Shown piece by piece: positions 48,143 to 58,480 of a stretch of DNA of 64,000 bases. Origin of the DNA: Boswellia sacra (lineage: Eukaryota > Streptophyta > Magnoliopsida > Sapindales > Burseraceae); contig SNVD02013250.1 of the NCBI GenBank assembly GCA_013180625.2, positions 124,001-188,000 on the forward strand. Reading direction: 5' to 3'. The position numbers were made by a program, and so were the translations under genes. Each line of letters begins with the position of its first letter. Within the stretch, counting starts at the first letter, position 1. Below the pieces are notes generated by a model. That model was not told where the DNA came from, ran no database searches, and saw only the letters and a program-made list of their open reading frames with translations.

Positions 48143-48215
48143 AAGTAGTTGGTGTGGTGGTAAGAAAGCTATACTACCTTCTTGGAGGAATGGGTTTGAA
48201 TCACACTGGCTACCT
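48143..48215 (+). other. tRNA-like (SINE-head-like) segment 3
   Basis: The plus strand reads TAGTTGGTGTGGTGGTAAG ... GGGTTTGAATCACA, again A-box and B-box-like. It faces segments 1 and 2. Confidence 0.35.
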
Positions 48216-48456
48216 TTTTAGAAATTTGTTAGAGGGTATTTTAGTAATTGTAATGGTTTTGATGGAATAATGATGTTATTTAACGGCAAAAGTGACGAAA
48301 GAATGGTTCGTGATGAATTTTCATAACATCAAGGGTAAGCGGTGATGAAAAGTGGCAAACAGTAAATATGGACGAAATTAAGCTAAAACCAATGGGGGTC
48401 TGTGTGATTAGCCCAAAGTTTCATTAACAGAGTGAATTTAAAGTTTTATAACAAAG

Positions 48457-48458
<2 letters not shown>

Positions 48459-48507
<49 letters not shown>
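48459..48507. repeat. (TA)n microsatellite
   Basis: About 24 TA units just outside Mutator-like element 2. Confidence 0.95.
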
Positions 48508-48512
<5 letters not shown>

Positions 48513-49724
48513 TATCAATGCCTTGCAAAGACTTGAAAAATAGGCAAATCATGAATGGTGAATTTATCCCTAGAAAAGAACAAATCACGTGTAAATTATA
48601 TTTAAAAATATCTGCACGAAATCACTACAGCATTTTATTATTAGTTTTTTCATCAATATCTTGCAACGAGGAATAACTGCCTTTTATTATATGTGATCTA
48701 CATATGATAAAATAAATAGAATTGAGGGGAGTTATTAGAAATTCCCCATTGCTTTGCCTTTGTACTTGATACATAAATAAATGAAACAAAAAAGCAAATT
48801 AACAGGTCCATATTTGTTTATGCTATGCAAGAACACTTGAATAAAATGAAAAAGGGACAAATTAAATTAATAGGCTGAATTGATATTTATAAGACTTTCT
48901 AAATAAAGTGATTGAGAGGTCGAAACACGAAGCTTTCACGAAAGTTTTTCACAATGTAATTCAACTTGATAAAACATTCAGCTAAGTTTAAAGTGAAAAA
49001 AAAGCAGATGACAAAGGCAGCGGACGGGTTATGCAAGGACCCTTCTTTGCCAAGTTGAGCATGCCGCTCCTCCAATCCGGACAGACAAGGCGCCTGTCCG
49101 GCCTCAACTCAGGTCGAGGGCATGACGCTGTATGCATATAAATCTGGGCTCCCGTTAGACACGGTGCAATGAAGGAAAGGGAGCCTAAACCAGTCCGCCT
49201 AGCCATGGTCCAAACTCTGACGTGGCCGCATCATGGGTGTTCAATCGTTCTAACTCGACATGGCTAAGAATATATTTGTTGGCATCATGATAGATGGAGG
49301 TGAAAAAGAAAGCTTGACTTAACCTCTTCGAGATATAAGAGCTTAAGAGAGAAACATCTAGGACTGGGCTGGGAAAACACGGTTGGATGATATGGGATTT
49401 AGCTAGAGAGATGTATAATCAGGTCATACTCCTCCCTTTTAAGAAAGTGAAGCCACAAGTCACGTCTTAAAAACATGGCTAGGTACAAACAGTTTGATAA
49501 AACTCAAATCGCCGAGCGGAGGAACCCGATTGGAAGGTCGAATTTTTATTTTTATTTTTTATTTTCAAACTCCTGGGTTTGAAATGTATACATGAAACTG
49601 AACCGACTCACCTTGTTGGATATGGGATTCAGTCGGATTCATCAGTTTGGTTTTTGCGGCTATTTCACCTCGTTGTTCCAGCCTTTCTGTCTGTCTACTA
49701 AACTCGTTACAGAACAGCCACGGA
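48508..49724. other. Intergenic or low-copy DNA, no gene recognised
   Basis: A more GC-rich part (48990-49260) has open frames on the minus strand (219 bp) without a known domain. The remainder shows nothing recognisable. It may be older LTR or host DNA. Confidence 0.35.
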
Positions 49725-49730
49725 CCTAGT

Positions 49731-49945
49731 TGAAATTAACAGAGAAAAGAAAATTTAATCAAGAATAATTTTGATCTATATATTCGGTTCAACATAAAAA
49801 ATAGTTCCAGTACATGGTTTATATTTGGTGCAACAAATAATAGAATAACAGAATTCTGCTATTCTCACTTGCACAGCTGGCGCACACACACACACACCTA
49901 TTTAATTCTAATTATTTAACTAACTTTACTCATATTTCACTAACA
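49731..49945 (-). repeat. 3' LTR of copia 2
   Basis: TGAAATTAACAG ... TTTCACTAACA, 215 bp. It lacks the 12-bp AAGGAGTTAGTT present in the other LTR. About a dozen other differences indicate an insertion that is not recent. Confidence 0.93.
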
Positions 49946-49988
49946 CCCCCTCTCAAGCATAGCTAAGTTGAGTTTGATATAACTCAAA

Positions 49989-51630
49989 TTAGCAGGCTTG
50001 TACAGAATGATTACATGATTGATCAACTTCGGAAGTTGGATGAACTGTAAGATTTTGTCTAAGATAGTCAAACCGAGGGCCTAATAAGGCTTTAGTCAGA
50101 ATATCTGCAATCTGGAAATCAGTTGAAACATGCTTTATCAGAATCTGCTTAGCAAGAACTTTCTCTCTAATGAAGTGAACATCAACTTCAATGTGCTTTG
50201 TTCTAGCATGAAAAACAGGGTTAGCTGCCAATGATTCTGCACCCTTGTTGTCGCACCAAAGAACTGGAATGTCAGTAAGTGAGAAATTCAACTCTTGAAG
50301 TAATCCCTGTAACCAAATCAATTCTGTAGCAGCTGATGATAAAGAACGGTATTCAGATTTTGTAGAGGATTTAGCCACCACTTTCTGCTTCTTAGAACTC
50401 CAATAAATCAAATTATCCCCAAAGAAAATGCAACAGATGTAGATTTTCGGTCATCTATAGAGCTGGCCCAGTCAGCATCACTAAAACCAGAAAGAGTAAT
50501 CGATTTCATTGGTTTAAAAATCAATCCATAGTTCATTGTTCCCTTTACACATCGTAGCACTCTTTTACATGCTTGCCAGTGAGACAAAGCAGGATTTTGC
50601 ATAAATTGACTGAGTTTGTTTACAGCATAAGAAATGTCAGGTCTTGATAAACATAAGTATTGAAGTGCACCAATAACACTCCTATAGAGACTAGGATGAT
50701 CAAATGCAATGTTATCATGCGCAGTAAGCTTAACACCTGGCAGCATGGGAGTTGGACTAGGCTTTGCTTCATACAGATTACATTTCTTTAAAAAATCTAC
50801 AGCATACTTGGCTTGTGATAAAGATAAGGTATCATTTGTTCTCTTAATCTCAAAGCCAAGAAAGTAGTTCACAGAAGTGTTTTAAGTGCAAAAGTTTTAT
50901 TCAAGTCAGAAATTACTTGCTGAATTTGCATAGCATCATCTCCTGTGACAAGAATGTCATCTACATAGATTAGCAGCAGAATGATTTTACCTCCTGCAGA
51001 CTTGTGAATGAACAGACTATTGTTAGATGAGCACATGACAAAACCCCAGTGAAGCAAAGCTGCCTTGAGCTTATCAAACCAGGCTCGGGGAGCTTGCTTC
51101 AGGCCATATAATGATTTACGCAGTTTACAAACATAGGTAGGATGGTGAGAATCAAGAAAACCTACAGGCTGAGTCATATACACAGTCTCTTTTAAGTCTC
51201 CATTGAGAACTGCATTATTCACATCAATGTGCTGAATATCCCATTTGAAGGTTATAGCAAGAGAGAAAACTACTCTGATTGTAGAAGGTTTAATAACTGG
51301 GCTAAAAGTCTCAAAATAGTTGATGCCTAAAGCTTGTTGAAATCCCTTGGCCACTAATCTAGCCTTGTAACGTTGGACACTTCCATCTAAATTATATTTG
51401 ACTCGAAACACCCATCTGTTATCCATTACATGCATATCAGGTGTGAAAGGAACCAAAGGCCAGGTTTGGTTGGCTTGCAGTGTATTAAACTCTCCTTGCA
51501 TAGCCTTGAACCAAGAAGGATCATTAAGAGCAGCATCAACTGTTTCAGGTTCTAGAGCTAGTTGAGTGGATTTGGAATTACAAAGGTAAAGTTTAGGCTT
51601 GTAGATACCATTCTTAGAACGAGTGATCAT
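49989..51630 (-). pseudogene. pol: copia 2 reverse transcriptase and RNase H
   Basis: RT (51630-50869) is open for 253 codons with NRWVFRVKYNLDGSVQRYKA, LVAKGFQQ, LYGLKQAPRAWF and the catalytic YVDDILVTG, so its active-site residues are intact. A one-base shift near 50870 leads into NYFLGFEIKR ... ALQYLCLSRPDISYAVN and SGFSDADWASSIDDRKSTS. A second shift near 50410 leads into RNase H (IYWSSKKQKVVAKSSTKSEY, VLWCDNKGA, RTKHIEVDVHFIRE, ADILTKAL). Decay is mild compared with integrase. Confidence 0.93.
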
Positions 51631-51678
51631 GGGATGAGTATTTAAAGGTGAGAAATTAAGAGAGGATGGAATAGAAGA

Positions 51679-52900
51679 TTAAAATGAAGAAGGAGAAGGA
51701 GTAGAAGAACTAGAGAGTGGAGGATTTGTAGAATTTATAGGTTGTGAAGATGGGGAATCAGCAGGTTGAGAATCTGTAGGTGGAGGAGGAATTGATGTAT
51801 ATAGAGGTGAAGAAAGTGAAGGAAAATACCAAGGACCAGAAGACAAGATAGATGAAGAAGTATTAGAAGAGAAATTATTTTTGAGAAACACACCTTCATG
51901 AACAGGAAAAAGAGATTCGTCAAAGGAAACATTCTTAGCTATATATATATGTCCAGAATCACTTAGACATAAGTAATCTTTATGGACAACACTATAGCCA
52001 AGAAAGACACAAAGAGTGGTATGAAAAGAAAATTTGGCAGAATTATATGGTCTTAAATTTGGAAAGCAAGCACAACCAAAGGTCTTAAGATGCTTGATAT
52101 CAGGAGAAGAGTGAAACAATAATTGAAAAGGAGAGAAAAAATGCAATTTGGGAGTAGGTAATCTATTTATAAGATAGACAGCAGTGGCAAATGCAAACCA
52201 CTAGTAAGACAAGGGCATGAAGGCTTGAGCTAGGAGTGTCAAACCTGTTTCAACAACATGTCTATGCTTTCTCTCCACTGAACCATTTTGTTGGTGCGTA
52301 TATGGACAGGGGTAACAAAATTGAATACCCAACTAAGTAATGGAGCCAATGATCGAAATTCTCCTCCCCAATCAGACTGAAGACATTTCAGCTTTGTTTG
52401 GAATTGCCTCTCAACTAGGGCCAAGAATTGTTGAAAGAAATTGCAAACTTTAGATTTGGCTCTTAGAGGAAATATCCAACTATACCGACTGAAATCATCA
52501 ACAAAAAGAAGATAATATTTGTAGCCTTAAACTGAAGCAATAGGTGCTGGACCTCATACATCTGTAAAAACTAACTCAAAAGGAGACTTAGATGAAGAAA
52601 ATGAAGTAGGATACACATCATGACATTGTTTACCAAATCTACAAGAATGGCAAAACAATTTATTATTCAAATTGCAAGAAAACAGCTTTGTTGGCTTTGA
52701 AACATAATCCAGTACATGAAAATGAGGATGGCCTAGCCGTTTATGCCAAAGTATACAATCAGTTGGATCAGTGTTAGAGTTATTAACAACACAAGATACT
52801 AATGTTTGTGGATGTAGTGAAGCAATGAAATCTGATGAAGAACATGAAGGCTAACTAGTACTGAAGTCTTGCAGTTGATACAATCCATCCTTAAGTATTC
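51679..52900 (-). pseudogene. copia 2 integrase region
   Basis: Contains the zinc-binding end LFCHSCRFGKQCHDVY (about 52640), the core start FELVFTDV with two stops shortly after (about 52550), the second acidic motif CLQSDWGGEFRSL (about 52370) and the downstream HLKTFGCACFPNLRPYNSAK block (about 52070) with a Ser/Pro-rich linker before RT. Stops and frameshifts make it inactive. Confidence 0.85.
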
Positions 52901-52901
52901 C

Positions 52902-54383
52902 TCAAAGCACTGGAAGTTGTGAAACCTGATCCTTGACAACACAGGAATTAGAATAGAATTCAATAGTGATAGCATTGTCTTTAGTCAACTGAGATATACT
53001 CAATAAATTCTTTGTAATAGCTGGAACACAAAGAATTCTTCTCAGAGATAAACTCTTTCTTACATGTGGACAATAGATTGTATTAGATCCAATATGAGAA
53101 ATTAAAAGAGTGTTATCATTGCCCACTTGCACAGTCTCCTTGCCATCATATTCAGAGTTGATTGAGAGATTGTTGAGATTAGAGGTGATGTGGTCAGTTG
53201 CACCAGTATCCATATACCATGAATTATCAACAACTGTGGATGGAGAGGCTACAAAAGCATGATGATTTGATCCATTTGCTTGCTGAGATGTGGTTGAAGG
53301 CCCCTGGTAACTCACATCGAATCTGCGATAACATTTAAGTGCAGTATGTCCAGGGTTTGAACAGAGTTGGCAAACTGGTTTACCAACATTCTGTCCTGAC
53401 TGACCCTGAGCAGCAGTGTTAACATTTGCAATACTAGTATTTATATTCCTTGCATAAGAGTACCTATTTCGACCTCTACCTCTATTATATTGATTGGAAG
53501 AGCTTCTGCCATAACCATGGCCAGAGACATTCACTCCTTGAGACTGAGATTGATACATTTTATTAGCAACATTAGCACTATGACCTATATGAACAACCTG
53601 AGCAGTATTATGTTGTTCCAAACGCAACTCATAACTTTGTAGTTGGTATTGTGCTTCTTCTAACGAAATAGAACCAACTTTGAATGTAATTTTGACAATT
53701 ATAGCATCATATTCTGGTCCAAGATCATCAAGAATATGTAGTAACAGATCTAAATCAGATACAGAAGTTCCAATGGCATGCAATGTATCTGTAAATGCTC
53801 TCATTTTTAGAAAGTCCTCAGAGATTGAATGTGAACCATTTTTTGTTGTTTGTAGTTGATGTTTAATTTGCATAGCTCAAGCCTTTGATTCGGTTTGATG
53901 TAAGCGTTTGAGTGTATTCCAAGCATCCATTGAAGTAGTACACCTGACAACATAACCAAACATTGATTCAGAGATAGAAGACAGCAGCCAGCTTAGGATA
54001 AATTGATCAATTCTTTTCCAGTTTAGATAATCTGGCTTGATCTGAGTAGTTGTTGAGCTTGACAGATCTGAGCTAGCTGGATCTTGAATTGAAATTATTG
54101 AAGGAGGACACACTCGAGTTCTTTTAACAAATCCTTCCAGATCAAAGGCTCTCAAAGTGGAGAGAATTTGCAGATTCCAGAAGCCATAGTTGCCTCGTTA
54201 AAGCTTGATTGTTGTGGCTGGTAAAGCTGATGGTAATATTGTTGAAAGTAGTAGATTAGAAGTAGAGAAACCTGAACTCGAATTTGCTGGAATCGTGTTT
54301 GAAGTATTGTTTGCTTGATCTGTAAAAGTTAAATTTCCAGGAAAGTTTAGGTTTCCAGGAAAGTGATCTTGATGGCTTGCCAT
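52902..54383 (-). pseudogene. gag: copia 2 gag and protease region
   Basis: Starts MASHQDHFPGNLNFPGN at 54383. The gag core follows (YLNWKRIDQFILSWLLSS, DAWNTLKRLHQTESKA, then QIKHQLQTTKNGSHSISE). A complete CCHC knuckle CQLCSNPGHTALKC lies near 53370. The aspartic protease motif SWYMDTGATDHIT is near 53200. In-frame stops at 54195-54197 and 53874-53876 split an otherwise continuous chain. Confidence 0.9.
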
Positions 54384-54411
54384 GAAACTTCTAGTAGCTC
54401 TGATACCAGGT

Positions 54412-54632
54412 TGAAATTAACAGAGAAAAAAATTTAATCAAGAATGATTTTGATCTATATATTCGGTTCATAATAAAAAATAGTTCTAGTACATGGTTTA
54501 TATTTGGTGCAACAAATAACAGAATAACAGAATTCTGTTATTCTCACTTGCACAGCTGGCACACACGCATACCTATTTAATTCTAACTAAGGAGTTAGTT
54601 ATTTAACTAACTCTACTCATATTTCACTAACA
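54412..54632 (-). repeat. 5' LTR of copia 2
   Basis: 221 bp, same ends as the 3' LTR. It is followed on the minus strand by ACC and the primer-binding site. Confidence 0.93.
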
Positions 54633-54637
54633 CACCT

Positions 54638-55083
54638 GAATTGAACCTGCAAATATTCCAATAACGTAATTTTTCTTTGTTTATGGGTACTACAACACAA
54701 TAAAAGCAGAAGAAAAGGTTAAAGATTGATTAAGAGAAGTTTTGGGAAACAAAACAATTCACCTTTCTGAAAGGGGCAGCTGAGTGTGCTGAGTTCCTAC
54801 TACATACATCCTGGACACTAATTAATGGGACATCCTTGGAATTTATAGGCGACCAGGTACGTCTCCATCCAGTGCATTTGCCAAAGTAGCTGATGTGGGA
54901 CCTGCTGATAGGGGCTGCAATCTTGCGCCCAAATTCTCTCCTCCATTTGGACTATAGTTGAGTTTCTGTAAAGTGGGCCTCACATGGCACACGTGGCTAA
55001 CGTAGATTGAATTTCATATATGTGAAAATGCGTGAAACGACCTTTAGGGTTGGCGGATTAGGAATAAATTACAACAATTCATG
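54638..55083. other. Intergenic, no gene recognised
   Basis: Moderate GC, no frame with a recognised domain and no terminal repeats seen. Confidence 0.4.
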
Positions 55084-56760
55084 AAGTGTTTTTTGACTCA
55101 TCACCACTTGTGACACATCCGAAAAAGGATTGTCTCCCAAGTATAGGAGTGTCGAAGTAATAAAACCCAGTGAGACCGGGGTCGATCCACGAGGAAGAGA
55201 ATTTTAGCGTTACAAATTATAAGATAAGTAAATATGATATGAATAATTCAAAGAAATGACAAGGTAATATCAATAAATATGTAAGAAGGTGGGCGGTATT
55301 ACCGACCATTCAAATATAAAATGAAAAGCAAGAGGAGGTAAAACCATCCATGGAAATAGGTGGTATAACCAACCATAGTAAATTAAAGAACAATTTCATA
55401 AGGTGGTAGAACCTACCATAGTAAATAAAATAAAAAGTTCATAAACAATAGAATAATTAAAATACAAGAGGAATTAACACAATAACAATGAAGGCTAAGG
55501 TTAGGGGATCCGCCCTTGATATTTCAAATAAGGATAATTAACCCATTTTAGTTATATGAATTATATTTGTTTCATTACCAATATTTATACCACTTCTTGT
55601 AAATGGGTTCAAGCATCCAATGTGCCAATCACCATATGTCTACAACAAATCAAGGTTCCTAACTAGATTCGTGTCGGTAAGGAAGAACCATACATCATCT
55701 AGAAAGGATCCAAGCATTTGATGTGCCAAGGATTGTCGACAATGGATCAAGACCTCCACTTTACGAGTGGTGTCAAGATTGATTAAGAAATTAAATATAA
55801 ATCATATTGAATAAACATTATAAGATTAAGATTATTAAGCACATATTAAGGGTTAGAGAATCCTTATTCTCATATCAAGGGTTTCACCCTTTCACCTTAG
55901 CAAAAGAGAAATTAGAAGAACATTATAATAGAAAGAAAATAAAATGCAAGAAAAAGGAAATTCATTAATAACATAAACACACAAAACACAATACAAGATC
56001 CTAGCCAAAGCCAAAATGTTCCAGCCAAGGCAAGATGCCCTAATGGGTCACAAGGCACCTCTATTTATAGATACATCCAGGGGCAAACTTGTCAAATTAC
56101 AAGGGCATAATTGTCAAATATTAGTTGTAAATATCTTTGACAATTGGGATCATTAGGCACCGACTTTGACCATCAATTTTGACATCGAAATGTTGTGAAT
56201 TTTAATCACATGTCTTCATGAAAGTTGTAGATATTTCTCTCAGCTTTCTAGAACATATTGATTTGCACAATTTGGATACGTATTTGGAGAGATACGGTCC
56301 AAATACTGAGGCCTGGTCAGACTGGGCCGATGGGTTCTCTTCAAGTCCGATTTTGGTCCACTAAAAGCCCGAATTTGATGATTCTTGTGAAATGCAATCT
56401 TGTAGACAATTGAATCAGCTTTCCAAAACATTAAGAATTGCACCATTCTGATCTATAAATAGAGAGTTATGCCCATTTTACCGAACCTGTAACAAAACCA
56501 AAATTAAGAGAAATTAATTCCAAAGATGCAAATGCTACAAATATGCTTAAGTTGAGGAATTTAATGACATTATTAATGCAATATGATGAACTAAACTCTT
56601 ATTAAACATGCATATTTAAGTGTTCATCAACTTGCCATTCAGAAATACAGACTAACCCATACATGATCAATCTCAGGTCAGGTCTCCATAATTTTCTTAA
56701 ATCAGGAACAAATGCTTTGAACCGTTGGATACATCCAACTGCTAAAAGAAAATAAATAAA
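55084..56760. mobile_element. Possible LTR-retroelement fragment or solo LTR
   Basis: The segment at about 55140-55200 (AGTGTCGAAGTAATAAAACC, GGGGTCGATCCACGAGG) resembles a sequence common in plant LTR retroelements. No pol frames and no paired LTR were found. At 55290-55435 there are three degenerate copies of a GGTGGTATAACCAACCAT-type unit, each able to form a small hairpin. Borders are unknown. Confidence 0.3.
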
Positions 56761-56807
56761 ATAATAATATTTATTCCACTACAACAGAGAAGACTATTTG
56801 CGACGGG

Positions 56808-57131
56808 CTGAAACTGCCGTAAATAGTCATTTACGGCGGTTATACGGCGGTTTCAAACCGCGGCAAAAACAAACGCAGTAAAAGCTTTTACGGCAGTTTT
56901 GGCCCGCCGCAAATACCTTTTTACGGTGATTTCTTTGTTTGATGTAAAAATATGCGACGAAACAGGATTGATAAATGCCACACCTTTTTACAGCGATTTT
57001 GTGTCCGCCGTAAAAAGTCACTATTTACGACGAACAAAAAACCGCCGTAAAAAGTCACAAAACCGCCGTAAAAAATTTTTATACAATTTTTGTGCAGCTG
57101 TCATGGGTTGATAGGTTACCGCCGTAAATAG
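56808..57131. repeat. Left subterminal ACGGCGG repeat array
   Basis: About ten copies, in both orientations, of TTTACGGCGG or CCGCCGTAAA with variants. Subterminal repeats of this kind are transposase-binding sites in studied CACTA elements (known for the superfamily, inferred here). Confidence 0.8.
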
Positions 57132-57139
57132 TTGAAAAA

Positions 57140-58010
57140 ATTGTTTTGCATCAATCAGTAAACTGTCATAAATAATTAGCAATAATTTTTCCTAAAATTG
57201 TTTTGCTGCTTGTGCTATTCTATATTTATTTGTTGTTTATAAAATAATTAACCTATCTCAGAAAAATGTTTAGATATAATTTTGTAATAATTCATTTAAT
57301 GAATATAATGAAATCAAATCATATACAAAAATATCTCATTTAATGGTTCAATCATAATCCAAGAAAATCAAATATAAGGCAATCATCATCCATACTATTC
57401 AACATGTTATAATCAAACAATTAAACATCACGTCAGTTCATTCTCATAGTTTGAATCACGATCTGCATGTGATTCAACATCGATTAATCATCCTTCTATG
57501 TGAGCCACTCTTTTTCCTAAGAATTGTTTGCTGCTTCATAACTTCTTCAATCTCAAAACAAATAAAAGAAACAGTGGCCTACAACTTGTCAGCAGCATCC
57601 CTTTTTTTTTTGTTGTATCATCAAAAGGAATTACAACAACTCTTGTTGATCAATTTTCTCCCTTGGCTCTATTGCTGCTTCACGTTCTTCCAAATTATCT
57701 CTTGGTCCATTAAGAAACTCACTCTATAACAACTCACTGTTAACAAGGCATTAAAGTGTAAGATTCCAAATGTTGCAATTAGATTGCTATAGATCTAATG
57801 CCAAATACATAAGAGAAGATATGGTATTTCCAAAATATAACACCAAAAATGATAAAAATAATGTCATTTTTTATTTCTAAATGTAATTGACTTTTAAATG
57901 TAATACAAGAAAATAATAAGAACACAGTTTCTTTTTTTTTTTTTGGTAGCTGTAACTTTTAAGTTTTGATCCGGTCAAATACTCGTAACTAGAAGCTAAA
58001 AAGAAGAATG
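57140..58010. other. CACTA E interior, no gene recognised
   Basis: AT-rich, with short chance frames only, between the left subterminal array and the last PHT4 exon. Confidence 0.4.
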
Positions 58011-58480
58011 ATGAGTCCTAACCGTGTTGCAAGATGTAGCCAGTTGTTGCAGTTCCAAAGACCCCTGCCAGAACTCCTGCAGTATTGGATAGACCAAGTA
58101 ATATTCCCTGAAGACATATTTTCAAAGCAAAGAGTTCAATCTGGAAGTTTTTCTCTTCAGAGAACTAGAGTTCTCACTATTATACACAAGCTTTATGTGG
58201 CGAATCTAAAATCCATGATCATAATAAGGGCTCTGATTGCTAGGGAATTACTGCACATTACGAAGTCTCGCATGCAATTTAAGTTTATGGATTTAACAAT
58301 ATTAAAACAAGTAATACTTATATAATAATGAGGGGCAATATCCTGATGATTTGAATATAGACCAGACTGAGAGAATGCATTAGTTCCCTATTAAAGAAAA
58401 AAAATTAGTTGAATTGACCATAGATAAAATAATGGATGATAGAACCAAATTAAGTCAGGGAAGAAAAAACAAAACAAAAG

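Larger units (their letters stand above)
46693..48414. mobile_element. Mutator-like non-autonomous element 2
   Basis: Terminal inverted repeats of about 140 bp begin GGGCTAATCACACAGAMCCC and include GCCACTTTTCATCACC. Flanks AAAGTTTTAA and AAAGTTTCAT agree at 8 of 10 positions, an aged 10-bp duplication. The termini follow the same general plan as the element at 36038-37943 (GGG.TAAT...CACCACC...TTCTGT) without being close copies. The left repeat holds a run of about 14 C at 46709-46722. There is no transposase. Confidence 0.82.
49731..54632 (-). mobile_element. Ty1/copia element 2, full length, decayed
   Basis: Short LTRs (49731-49945 and 54412-54632) flank a minus-strand gag-PR-INT-RT-RH set. 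A primer site complementary to initiator tRNA-Met (TGGTATCAGAGC, 54397-54408) lies 3 bp inside the right LTR, and a polypurine tract (GAGAGGGGG, 49946-49954) abuts the left LTR. Flanks GACCT (about 49723-49727, then AG) and CACCT (54633-54637) are a probable imperfect target duplication. All coding parts carry stops or frameshifts, so it is non-autonomous now. Confidence 0.93.

Noticed and set aside
48988..49206. Minus-strand 72-codon frame MARRTGLGSLSF...
   Set aside because: No recognised domain, no splice or context support; kept only as an intergenic remark.
56808..57131. CRISPR-like repeat array
   Set aside because: Repeats are in both orientations, with irregular spacing and short length; they are CACTA subterminal repeats in a plant genome.
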